From: Betaproteobacteria bacterium
GTDB taxonomy: Bacteria > Pseudomonadota > Gammaproteobacteria > Burkholderiales > SG8-41
Direction: 5' to 3'
Length of the DNA: 5,178 bases
Assembly: GCA_029883965.1 (NCBI GenBank)
Contig: JAOUIN010000169.1
Coordinates: forward strand, 1 to 5,178
Shown here: in pieces, positions 1 to 5,178 of the stretch
How positions within the stretch are numbered: position 1 is the stretch's first letter
How the letters are laid out: each line of letters begins with the position of its first letter
The notes under the pieces: model-generated
Database searches by the model: none
Seen by the model: the letters and a program-made list of their open reading frames with translations, nothing else
What the model was told of the DNA's origin: nothing
Program-made: the position numbers and the translations under genes

Positions 1-212
1 ATTCCGGTCAACGGTCCGGCGCGACCCGCCGCACGCTGCGCGTCGGCCGCACCTGCCTGCGCCAGGCTGCGCTCTGCGTTTACCGTGACAAAACAGCCGA
101 GATCACCATTTAACCTGCTGATTTTATTTAAAAAATCTTGGGTCAATTCGACACTGGAGCAGGCCCCGCTGGCCAGCAGATCGGCTAGTTCTTTGAGGGT
201 GGCGTTGGACAT
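1..212 (-). CDS. gatA: Glutamyl-tRNA(Gln)/aspartyl-tRNA(Asn) amidotransferase subunit A, N-terminal part
   Basis: GatA is the amidase of the GatCAB complex. It releases ammonia from glutamine so that GatB can convert misacylated Glu-tRNA(Gln) or Asp-tRNA(Asn) to the correct amide form in the cytoplasm. The reverse strand from the ATG at 212-210 reads MSNATLKELADLL, then SSVELTQDFLNKI and, at the window edge, AGPLTG plus the first two bases of an Ile or Met codon. This matches the usual GatA start: an N-terminal helical segment, then the PLTG(I/V)P stretch that precedes the first catalytic lysine. Only about 70 of roughly 485 residues are present, so the catalytic Lys-Ser-Ser residues lie outside the window. 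The gene follows gatC by 40 bases and is probably co-transcribed with it. No strong Shine-Dalgarno site is visible before the ATG. Codons about 25-36 are unusually AT-rich for this window. Confidence 0.93.
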   Translation of the reverse strand, partial: MSNATLKELADLLASGACSSVELTQDFLNKISRLNGDLGCFVTVNAERSLAQAGAADAQRAAGRAGPLTG

Positions 213-225
213 TGCAGCACTCGAT

Positions 226-239
226 CCCGCCGCGGCGGG
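226..239. repeat. Perfect 14-base GC palindrome in the gatC-gatA gap
   Basis: The sequence CCCGCCGCGGCGGG is its own reverse complement. It occupies the middle of the 40 bases between the gatC stop and the gatA start. In the gatC-gatA transcript it could form a compact hairpin with a 5-base-pair stem and a CGCG loop. No U-run follows it, so it is not an intrinsic terminator. It ends 13 bases before the gatA ATG and could affect gatA translation, or it may simply be a chance GC-rich palindrome. The palindrome is seen directly; any role is inference. Confidence 0.5.
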
Positions 240-252
240 GCGTCAGACTTGG

Positions 253-540
253 TTACTCGATCACCTTGGGCACCAGGTACAGCCCGGCTTCAACCTCCGG
301 CGCGATGCCCTGGAACAGATCGCGCTGGTCTTCTTCGGTCACCGCATCCGGCCGCAGCCGCAACACCATATCCTGCGCGTGCGCCATCGGTTCGATGCCG
401 GCCACATCCACGGCCTGCATCTGTTCGATCAGACCGAATACGCGGGTCAGCTGGACCAGCGTGGCCTCGGCCTCGACATCATCAATTGCGATGTTCGCCA
501 GGTGGGCAACACGACGTACGTCATCGAGCGTCAGCGCCAT
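253..540 (-). CDS. gatC: Glutamyl-tRNA(Gln)/aspartyl-tRNA(Asn) amidotransferase subunit C
   Basis: GatC is the small subunit of the GatCAB tRNA-dependent amidotransferase. It wraps around the GatA-GatB interface and stabilises the complex; it has no catalytic site of its own. The 95-residue protein has the normal family length. It shows the expected blocks: an N-terminal helix (MALTLDDVRRVAHLANIAI), a second helix ending in FGLIEQMQAVDVAGIEPM (about residues 35-52), the conserved LRPDAVTE stretch (about 62-69), and the C-terminal ending GLYLVPKVIE. The ATG at 540-538 gives the standard N-terminus. An AGG lies about 18 bases upstream, too far for a good ribosome site, so initiation signals look weak. 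The gene is first in a minus-strand unit with gatA and is divergent from mreB. Presence of GatCAB implies that this organism makes at least one of Gln-tRNA or Asn-tRNA by the indirect route. Confidence 0.96.
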   Translation of the reverse strand: MALTLDDVRRVAHLANIAIDDVEAEATLVQLTRVFGLIEQMQAVDVAGIEPMAHAQDMVLRLRPDAVTEEDQRDLFQGIAPEVEAGLYLVPKVIE

Positions 541-550
541 GATCGGATTG

Positions 551-568
551 AAAAAAACCTAAAAAAAA
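551..568. promoter_or_regulatory. Two helically phased A-tracts in the divergent control region
   Basis: A run of seven A (551-557) and a run of eight A (561-568) are separated by CCT, with centres about 10.5 bases apart, one turn of B-DNA. Tracts of this kind bend DNA, and A-rich DNA just upstream of a promoter can act as an UP element for the RNA polymerase alpha subunit. Here they lie just upstream of the candidate mreB -10 and inside the predicted gatC leader, where the RNA would carry two U-runs. The tracts are seen directly; bending and promoter stimulation are inferred from known A-tract behaviour. Confidence 0.5.
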
Positions 569-583
569 TAGGGCCGTGTAGGG

Positions 584-589
584 TATCAT
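584..589 (+). promoter_or_regulatory. Candidate -10 element of the mreB promoter
   Basis: TATCAT matches the sigma70 -10 consensus at five of six positions and would start transcription near 596, giving a leader of about 40 bases before mreB. The -35 position at normal spacing (about 560-566) is only A-rich and poorly matches TTGACA, so recognition might depend on the A-tracts or an activator. It lies on the bases that form the gatC -10 on the other strand, so one match may be a by-product of the other. It is the best plus-strand candidate in the 96-base gap, but weak. Confidence 0.3.
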
Positions 590-612
590 ATTGACGCCTC
601 CGGGAGCATCAA
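585..612 (-). promoter_or_regulatory. Candidate sigma70 promoter of gatC-gatA
   Basis: Read on the minus strand, TTGATG (612-607) and TATGAT (590-585) are separated by 16 bases. The -35 matches TTGACA at four of six positions and the -10 matches TATAAT at five of six. Transcription would start near 577-579, leaving a leader of about 37-39 bases before the gatC ATG. This is the best promoter match in the control region. Its -10 overlaps the mreB -10 candidate on the other strand, so the two promoters would compete for polymerase. Confidence 0.5.
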
Positions 613-636
613 AATTCCTTTAAGACGAAAGAGCTT

Positions 637-1680
637 ATGTTCGGTTTCTTGAGCAGTTACTTTAACGACGATCTCGCCATCGATCTGGGCACGGCGAACA
701 CGCTGATCTACGTGCGCGGCAAGGGCATCGTGCTCGACGAACCCTCTGTCGTCGCAATCCGCCAGGAAGGCGGACCCAATGGCAAGAAGGTAATCCAGGA
801 AGTCGGTCTCGCGGCCAAACAGATGCTCGGACGCACCCCGGGCAACATCACCGCGATCCGGCCGATGAAGGACGGCGTCATCGCCGACTTCATCATCACC
901 GAACAGATGATCAAACAGTTCATCAAGCGCGTGCACCACAGCAAGTTTTTTTCACCGTCGCCGCGCATCATCATCTGCGTGCCGTGCGGTTCGACCCAGG
1001 TGGAACGCCGCGCCATCCGTGATGCCGCCATCGGTGCCGGTGCATCGCGCGTATACCTGATCGAAGAACCGATGGCTGCGGCGATCGGCGCCGATCTGCC
1101 GGTGGGCGAAGCTACCGGCTCGATGGTGGTGGACATCGGCGGCGGCACCACCGAAGTCGGCGTGATCTCGCTCGGCGGACTTGTTTACAAGGGATCTGTG
1201 CGCGTCGGCGGCGACAAGTTCGACGAAGCGATCATCAATTACATCCGCCGCAACTACGGCATGCTGATCGGTGAGACCACGGCCGAACATATCAAGAAGG
1301 AAATCGGGTCCGCCTTCCCCGGTTCCGAAGTGCGCGAAAAAGAAGTCAAGGGCCGCAACCTGGCAGAGGGCATTCCGCGCAGCTTCACCATTTCAAGTAA
1401 CGAAATTCTCGAAGCCCTGACCGATCCGCTGAACAGCATCGTGTCTGCGGTGAAGTCCGCGCTGGAGCAAACCCCGCCTGAACTCGCCGCCGATATCGCC
1501 GAAAAAGGCATGGTGTTGACGGGCGGCGGTGCGTTGCTGCGCGATGTCGACCGGTTGCTGATGGAGGAAACCGGGCTGCCGGTCATCATCGCAGAAGATC
1601 CGCTGACCTGCGTCGTGCGCGGATCGGGCAAGGCACTGGAAAAACTGGAACATCTCGGCAGCATCTTCGCCAACGACTGA
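637..1680 (+). CDS. mreB: Rod shape-determining actin-like protein MreB
   Basis: MreB is the bacterial actin homologue. It forms ATP-dependent antiparallel filaments on the inner face of the cytoplasmic membrane and orients the Rod complex so that cell wall is inserted along the side wall. The protein is 347 residues, the same length as E. coli MreB. It carries the actin-fold ATPase signatures in order: phosphate-1 loop DLGTANTLIY (about residues 16-25), LIEEPMAAAIGA (141-152), phosphate-2 loop VVDIGGGTTEV (164-174), and adenosine motif MVLTGGGALL (292-301). The N-terminal MFGFLSSYF is the short amphipathic membrane-binding segment seen in Gram-negative MreB, which supports the ATG at 637. 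Only a weak purine stretch, GAAAGAG, precedes that start. The gene is the first of the mre cluster and is divergent from gatC. No substitutions are apparent in the motifs checked. Confidence 0.99.
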   Translation: MFGFLSSYFNDDLAIDLGTANTLIYVRGKGIVLDEPSVVAIRQEGGPNGKKVIQEVGLAAKQMLGRTPGNITAIRPMKDGVIADFIITEQMIKQFIKRVHHSKFFSPSPRIIICVPCGSTQVERRAIRDAAIGAGASRVYLIEEPMAAAIGADLPVGEATGSMVVDIGGGTTEVGVISLGGLVYKGSVRVGGDKFDEAIINYIRRNYGMLIGETTAEHIKKEIGSAFPGSEVREKEVKGRNLAEGIPRSFTISSNEILEALTDPLNSIVSAVKSALEQTPPELAADIAEKGMVLTGGGALLRDVDRLLMEETGLPVIIAEDPLTCVVRGSGKALEKLEHLGSIFAND

Positions 1681-1700
1681 TGCACCATTCTCCAGCCTGC

Positions 1701-1731
1701 GTTCGCACTCAAGCCGCCTGCGGCTGCGAAC
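1701..1731 (+). other. Strong hairpin in the mreB-mreC spacer, without a U-run
   Basis: The 86 bases between the mreB stop and the mreC start contain GTTCGCA (1701-1707), which pairs with TGCGAAC (1725-1731). An inner stem GCCG/CGGC (1713-1716 with 1721-1724) closes a four-base loop, leaving a five-base bulge at 1708-1712: 11 base pairs in all. No T-run follows, so it is not a classical intrinsic terminator. It might protect the 3' end of an mreB message, mark a processing site, or reduce read-through into mreC, lowering MreC and MreD relative to MreB. Structure is read from the sequence; function is inference. Confidence 0.55.
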
Positions 1732-1766
1732 ACAGGGATGCGCTGGACGAACGGCGGTAACGCACG

Positions 1767-2663
1767 ATGGAACATACCCCGCCGCCGCTGTTCCGCACCG
1801 GCCCGACACCACTGGCACGGCTGATGATCTTTGCGATGCTGTCCGTCGTGCTGTTGATTGCCGATGCCCGCTTCAATTACCTCACCGTGTTGCGGCAGAT
1901 CACCGCAGTCGTCATCTATCCGCTGCAACGACTGGCCGCAGCACCGGCCGCAATGGGGCGGCGCGTTTCTGACTTTTTTGTCAGCCACAGCGCGCTGCGC
2001 GACGATAACCAGCGCCTGACCGAACAGAACCTCGCGCTGGCACAGGCAGCGCAGCAGGCGCGGGCACTGGAGCAGGAAAACGCCAACCTGCGCGGTTTGC
2101 TGGAGGCGCGTGCACGCATATCAGCACCCTCCCGGTTTGCGGAGATTCTGTATGCGGCGCGTGATCCGTTCTCCCGCAAAGTCATGATCGACCAGGGCTT
2201 GCAGCACGGCATCCAGCCCGGACAACCCGTGGGGGACCATATCGGGATCATCGGACAGGTCACACGCGTATATGCCTGGCTGTCCGAAGTCACGCTGATC
2301 ACCGACAAGGGACATCTGGTCCCCGTACTCAATCTGCGTACCGGCCTGCGCGCGGTACTCGCCGGCACCGGCGACGACGGGCGACTGGAATTGCGATTCA
2401 TTCCGCTGACAGCCGACTTTCAGACCGGCGATCAGCTGGTGACCTCGGGCATCGACGGCGTCTATCCGCCCGGGCTTCCGGTGGCGGAAGTCATCAATGT
2501 TGAACGCAACACGGCTTACTTGTTCGCCAACGTCACCTGCAAGCCGCTGGCCGGCGTCAATGCCCGCGCGCAGGTTCTGGTGCTGGGCCCGCTGCCGGCA
2601 ATGACCGAGCGGCCGCAGGACGCACCGGCGGACACGCCGAAGAAAAAGAAAAAGAAATCCTGA
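1767..2663 (+). CDS. mreC: Rod shape-determining protein MreC
   Basis: MreC is a single-pass inner-membrane protein of the Rod complex. Its periplasmic part binds the PBP2 pedestal domain and promotes the active state of RodA-PBP2. The 298-residue protein has a short cytoplasmic start with PPPLFRTGP, one membrane segment at about residues 18-33, a heptad-like coiled coil at about 76-116 (LRDDNQRLTEQNLALAQ and following), and a beta-rich domain at about 120-272. The beta domain carries family stretches such as IGIIGQVTRVYAWLSEVTLI (160-179) and GVYPPGLPVAEV (231-242). The ATG at 1767 gives the typical N-terminus, with a partial ribosome site GGCGGT eight bases upstream. Oddly, the C-terminus ends in six lysines and a serine after a Pro/Asp/Ala-rich linker; this tail should lie in the periplasm. 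The stop overlaps the mreD start by one base (TGATG), suggesting coupled translation. Confidence 0.98.
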   Translation: MEHTPPPLFRTGPTPLARLMIFAMLSVVLLIADARFNYLTVLRQITAVVIYPLQRLAAAPAAMGRRVSDFFVSHSALRDDNQRLTEQNLALAQAAQQARALEQENANLRGLLEARARISAPSRFAEILYAARDPFSRKVMIDQGLQHGIQPGQPVGDHIGIIGQVTRVYAWLSEVTLITDKGHLVPVLNLRTGLRAVLAGTGDDGRLELRFIPLTADFQTGDQLVTSGIDGVYPPGLPVAEVINVERNTAYLFANVTCKPLAGVNARAQVLVLGPLPAMTERPQDAPADTPKKKKKKS

Positions 2664-3181
2664 TGGCGCTATCGACGTCACGGCAGGAGTTGCTGCTTCC
2701 GGTCAAGCCCGCATTCATCGCGCTCACCCTGGTTGCCGCTTTGCTCGCGAACCTGCTGCCCTGGTCTGGGTGGATGCTGTGGGTGGTCCCGGACTTTGTC
2801 GCACTGATCGTACTGTACTGGTGCATCGAGGAACCGCGGAAAATCGGCTTTTTCACCGCCTGGTGCCTCGGCCTGCTGATGGATATTGCGGACGGCAGCC
2901 TGTTCGGACAGCATGCACTCGCCTACAGCATTCTCGCCTACGCCGGCATCGTGCTGCATCGCCGGGTACAGCGGTTCTCGATGGCTCCGCAGATCCTGCA
3001 TGTGATCCCCTTGCTGCTGCTGACCAGTCTCATCGTGCTGCTGGTGCGCGTGCTGGCCGGCGCCGATTTCCCCGGCTATGCCTATTTTCTCGGCAGCTTC
3101 ACCGGCGCTGCACTGTGGCCCATGCTGTCGTATCTGCTGAAGCTGCCGCAACGCCCGCGTCCTGATCCGGACCGTGTCTGA
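2663..3181 (+). CDS. mreD: Rod shape-determining membrane protein MreD
   Basis: MreD is a small polytopic inner-membrane protein that works with MreC in the Rod complex and is thought to tune the MreC-PBP2 interaction; its exact mechanism is not settled. The 172-residue protein is of usual length and is strongly hydrophobic, with about five or six membrane segments (roughly 17-33, 38-54, 62-76, 86-98, 111-132 and 140-160). Family-typical stretches are visible: VVPDFVALIVLYWC (41-54), then CLGLLMDIADGSLFGQHALA (68-87), with a Pro/Arg/Asp tail LPQRPRPDPDRV. The ATG shares its A with the mreC stop codon, and the AG-rich end of mreC may serve as a poor ribosome-binding site, so translation probably depends on ribosomes finishing mreC. 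Its end overlaps the mrdA start by eight bases. Confidence 0.97.
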   Translation: MALSTSRQELLLPVKPAFIALTLVAALLANLLPWSGWMLWVVPDFVALIVLYWCIEEPRKIGFFTAWCLGLLMDIADGSLFGQHALAYSILAYAGIVLHRRVQRFSMAPQILHVIPLLLLTSLIVLLVRVLAGADFPGYAYFLGSFTGAALWPMLSYLLKLPQRPRPDPDRV

Positions 3182-5057
3182 GCTTTCGATCAACGCCGGC
3201 ATCGAGATCCGCGACTCCGAACGCGAGCTGGATCGTTTCCGCCGTCGCCTGGCCATCCTCGGCGTGTTCGTCCTTGTGCTGTTTTCACTGCTGTTCCTGC
3301 GCTTCCTCTATCTGCAGGTCCTCCAGCACGGCCACTACAGCACCCTTGCTGACGCGAACCGGATATCGATACTGCCCATTGCCCCGCATCGCGGCATCAT
3401 CGTCGACCGCAACGGCGTCATGCTGGCACACAACTATTCGGCGTATACGCTGGAAATCACACCGAACAAGGTGGAGAGTCTTGAGGCGACGATCGATGAG
3501 CTTGCCGCCATCGTTGAAATCACACCGCGGGACCGCCGCCGCTTCCGCAAGCTGCTCGATGAAAGCAAGCGCTTCGAAAGTCTGCCCATTCGCACCCGCC
3601 TGTCCGACGAGGAAATCGCGCGGTTTGCGGTTCATCGTTACCGCTTCCCCGGCGTCGAAGCCAAAGCGCGCCTGTTCCGCAAGTATCCACAGGGCGAGAT
3701 GTTCTCGCACGTCGTTGGTCATATCGGACGAATCAACCAGCGCGAGGTCGAACAACTCGAGAACGACGGGAGACTCGCGAACTATCGCGGCAGCGATTAC
3801 CTCGGAAAGACCGGGCTGGAGCAGAGCTACGAGAAGTTCCTGCACGGAACCACCGGCGTCGAAGAAGTCGAGGTCGACTCGGGCGGACGGGCGGTGCGCA
3901 CGCTGTCGCGCACGCCGCCCGTATCCGGCAGCAATCTGGTGCTCAATCTCGATGCCAAACTGCAGGAAGTCGCTTACAACGCCTTTGGCGACCGGCGCGG
4001 CGCACTCGTCGCCATCGATCCGGCCAGCGGTGGCGTGCTCGCCTTCGTCAGCAAACCGGGTTTTGATCCAAACCTGTTCGTCGACGGGATAGACCCGCAG
4101 AGCTGGGGCGAACTGAATGGATCACCGGACAAGCCGTTGCTGAACCGTGCCAGCGCCGGCACGTACCCTCCGGGCTCCACCTTCAAACCCTTCATGGCGC
4201 TCGCTGCCCTGTTCTACGGCAAACGCACGCCGCAGCAGTCCATCAGCGATCCGGGCTTTTACATGTTCGGTGGCCACCGTTTTCGCGATGACAAGGTCGA
4301 CGGCCACGGCATGGTGGACATGCACAAATCCATTGTCGTCTCCTGCGACACCTATTATTACGTGCTTGCCAACGATCTGGGCGTGGACCCGATCGCGCGA
4401 TTCATGACGCTGCTGGGTTTCGGCAGCCGCACCGGCATCGACATCGGCGGAGAGACAGCGGGCGTGCTGCCATCGACCGAATGGAAGATGCGCCGTTACA
4501 AGCAGAAGTGGTATGCGGGCGAAACCATCAGCGTCGGCATCGGCCAGGGATACAACAGTTACACGCCGCTGCAACTGGCCTCGGCGACAGCGACGCTGGC
4601 CAATGACGGCGTGATGTTCCGGCCACACATCGTCAATTACATCGAAGACATCCGTACGCGCAACAAGCAGTTGATCGAGCCCGCGCCACTGCGTGACATC
4701 GGAGTCAGGCAGGAGCATATCGACGTCATCAAGAAGGCCATGGTCAGCGTCAATCTCGAGGGCACATCGGCGCGGGCATTTGCCGGCGCACCCTACACGA
4801 GCGCGGGAAAAACAGGCACTGCGCAGGTCATTGCCATCAAACAGGGCGAGAAGTACGTTGAGAGCAAGGTTGCCGAAAGACATCGTGACCATGCCCTGTT
4901 TATCGCTTATGCCCCGGCAGAAAAGCCGACCATCGCCTTGGCCATCGTTGTGGAAAATGCAGGCTTCGGCGCAGTTGCGGCGGCACCAATCGCCCGCCAA
5001 GTCATCGATTACCATCTGCTCGGCAAGGTCCCCACCCAGCCGGCCAAGGTCGACTAG
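3174..5057 (+). CDS. mrdA: Penicillin-binding protein 2, elongation-specific transpeptidase
   Basis: PBP2 is the class B penicillin-binding protein that cross-links peptidoglycan during side-wall elongation, paired with the RodA glycosyltransferase. It is the target of mecillinam in E. coli. The 627-residue protein (E. coli: 633) has a short cytoplasmic start, one membrane anchor at about residues 27-49, and a pedestal/dimerisation domain at about 65-240. The latter begins with PHRGIIVDRNG and includes YRGSDYLGKTGLEQSYE. The transpeptidase domain spans about 275-612. Its catalytic motifs are complete: SxxK with nucleophile Ser335 and Lys338 (PPGSTFKPF), the second motif in the S-x-D form usual for PBP2 (Ser390-Cys-Asp392), and KTG at 546-548. 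The start is a GTG inside the end of mreD. No ATG occurs in frame before codon 83, beyond the anchor, so the GTG is the best choice; no clear ribosome site precedes it and translation is probably coupled to mreD. Confidence 0.98.
   Translation: MSELSINAGIEIRDSERELDRFRRRLAILGVFVLVLFSLLFLRFLYLQVLQHGHYSTLADANRISILPIAPHRGIIVDRNGVMLAHNYSAYTLEITPNKVESLEATIDELAAIVEITPRDRRRFRKLLDESKRFESLPIRTRLSDEEIARFAVHRYRFPGVEAKARLFRKYPQGEMFSHVVGHIGRINQREVEQLENDGRLANYRGSDYLGKTGLEQSYEKFLHGTTGVEEVEVDSGGRAVRTLSRTPPVSGSNLVLNLDAKLQEVAYNAFGDRRGALVAIDPASGGVLAFVSKPGFDPNLFVDGIDPQSWGELNGSPDKPLLNRASAGTYPPGSTFKPFMALAALFYGKRTPQQSISDPGFYMFGGHRFRDDKVDGHGMVDMHKSIVVSCDTYYYVLANDLGVDPIARFMTLLGFGSRTGIDIGGETAGVLPSTEWKMRRYKQKWYAGETISVGIGQGYNSYTPLQLASATATLANDGVMFRPHIVNYIEDIRTRNKQLIEPAPLRDIGVRQEHIDVIKKAMVSVNLEGTSARAFAGAPYTSAGKTGTAQVIAIKQGEKYVESKVAERHRDHALFIAYAPAEKPTIALAIVVENAGFGAVAAAPIARQVIDYHLLGKVPTQPAKVD
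5046..5049 (+). promoter_or_regulatory. Ribosome binding site for rodA
   Basis: AAGG lies inside the last codons of mrdA, ten bases before the ATG at 5060. It is one of the clearer Shine-Dalgarno matches in the gene cluster and supports this start for rodA. Confidence 0.5.
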
Positions 5058-5059
5058 CC

Positions 5060-5178
5060 ATGCATCCTGTCATTGCGCGGCTCTGGCGCTTCACCACCCG
5101 TCACATTGACGGCGTCCTGCTGTCTGCCGTGCTGCTGCTGATGTTTACCGGACTCATCGTGCTGCTCAGCGCGTCAAA
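5060..5178 (+). CDS. rodA: Rod shape-determining SEDS glycosyltransferase RodA, N-terminal part
   Basis: RodA is the SEDS-family peptidoglycan glycosyltransferase of the elongasome. It polymerises lipid II into glycan strands in the inner membrane and works as a pair with PBP2. Only 39 complete codons are present before the window ends. They read MHPVIARLWRFTTRHIDGVL, followed by a hydrophobic stretch LLSAVLLLMFTGLIVLLSAS. This matches the usual RodA start: a basic cytoplasmic end, an I/L-D-x-x-L stretch, and a first membrane helix ending in the (Y/L)SAS motif. The ATG comes two bases after the mrdA stop, giving the standard mrdA-rodA order. The identification rests on both the short sequence and the position; the catalytic aspartate and remaining helices are outside the window. 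Confidence 0.93.
   Translation, partial: MHPVIARLWRFTTRHIDGVLLSAVLLLMFTGLIVLLSAS

Noticed and set aside
551..576. Possible intrinsic terminator: U-runs on the minus strand after GGCCC
   Set aside because: No stable GC-rich stem immediately precedes the U-run on the minus strand (only a four-base GGCC self-match), and it would sit in the leader of gatC.
85..594. 169-codon plus-strand open frame across gatA and gatC
   Set aside because: It is antisense to two well-supported genes, its product has no family features, and it would run through the divergent promoter region.
591..596. TTGACG as a -35 element for mreB
   Set aside because: No acceptable -10 lies 16-18 bases downstream, and the transcript would begin almost at the mreB start codon.
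598..606. Short inverted repeat CTCCGGGAG inside the gatC promoter spacer, a possible operator
   Set aside because: Only four bases per arm around one central base; too short to distinguish from chance without conservation data.
946..952. Run of seven T within mreB as a possible frameshift or sequencing error site
   Set aside because: The MreB reading frame is intact and conserved on both sides (HHSKFFSPSP), so there is no sign of a shift.
1254..1988. 244-codon minus-strand open frame across mreB, the spacer and mreC
   Set aside because: It spans two conserved genes in antisense and resembles no known protein; treated as a shadow of codon bias.
4122..5015. 297-codon open frame on the minus strand opposite mrdA
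   Set aside because: It lies fully antisense to the conserved transpeptidase domain, has no recognisable protein family features, and is expected from GC-rich codon bias.
1..5178. Mobile elements, CRISPR arrays, tRNA or rRNA genes, or a novel gene system
   Set aside because: Nearly all of the window is filled by intact housekeeping genes, with spacers of 96 bases or less. I saw no terminal repeats, repeat-spacer arrays or cloverleaf-like sequences.

Overview
The window is an ordinary but well-preserved piece of a proteobacterial chromosome, most likely from a betaproteobacterium. The protein sequences fit this: MreB is nearly generic for the class, the MreC N-terminus reads MEHTPPPLFRTGP, and GatC ends in LYLVPKVIE. 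The gene order also fits: gatC-gatA divergent from mreB-mreC-mreD-mrdA-rodA. The DNA is GC-rich by eye. The lineage is inferred from remembered family features, not from a search.

Left part (1-540, minus strand): the first 70 codons of gatA (cut by the window edge) lie downstream of a complete gatC. These encode the amidase and the small subunit of the glutamyl/aspartyl-tRNA amidotransferase. The 40-base gap between them holds a perfect 14-base palindrome.

Divergent control region (541-636): 96 bases separate gatC from mreB. They contain a good sigma70-like promoter for gatC, a weaker -10 for mreB in almost the same bases on the other strand, and two A-tracts spaced one helical turn apart that suggest bent DNA.

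Right part (637-5178, plus strand): mreB, mreC, mreD and mrdA are complete, and rodA is cut at the window end. Together they encode the core of the Rod complex (elongasome). MreB filaments on the inner membrane face, with MreC and MreD, direct and activate the RodA glycosyltransferase and the PBP2 transpeptidase, which build the lateral cell wall. The layout suggests one operon. There is an 86-base spacer with a strong hairpin between mreB and mreC. After it the genes are tightly coupled: mreC/mreD overlap by 1 base, mreD/mrdA overlap by 8 bases, and mrdA and rodA are 2 bases apart.

I see no mobile element, CRISPR array, RNA gene or broken gene, and no evidence of an undescribed system. The points worth checking are regulatory and small in scale: the overlapping divergent promoters, the phased A-tracts, the mreB-mreC hairpin, and a lysine-codon tract at the end of mreC that lies in frame, after a -1 shift, with mreD.
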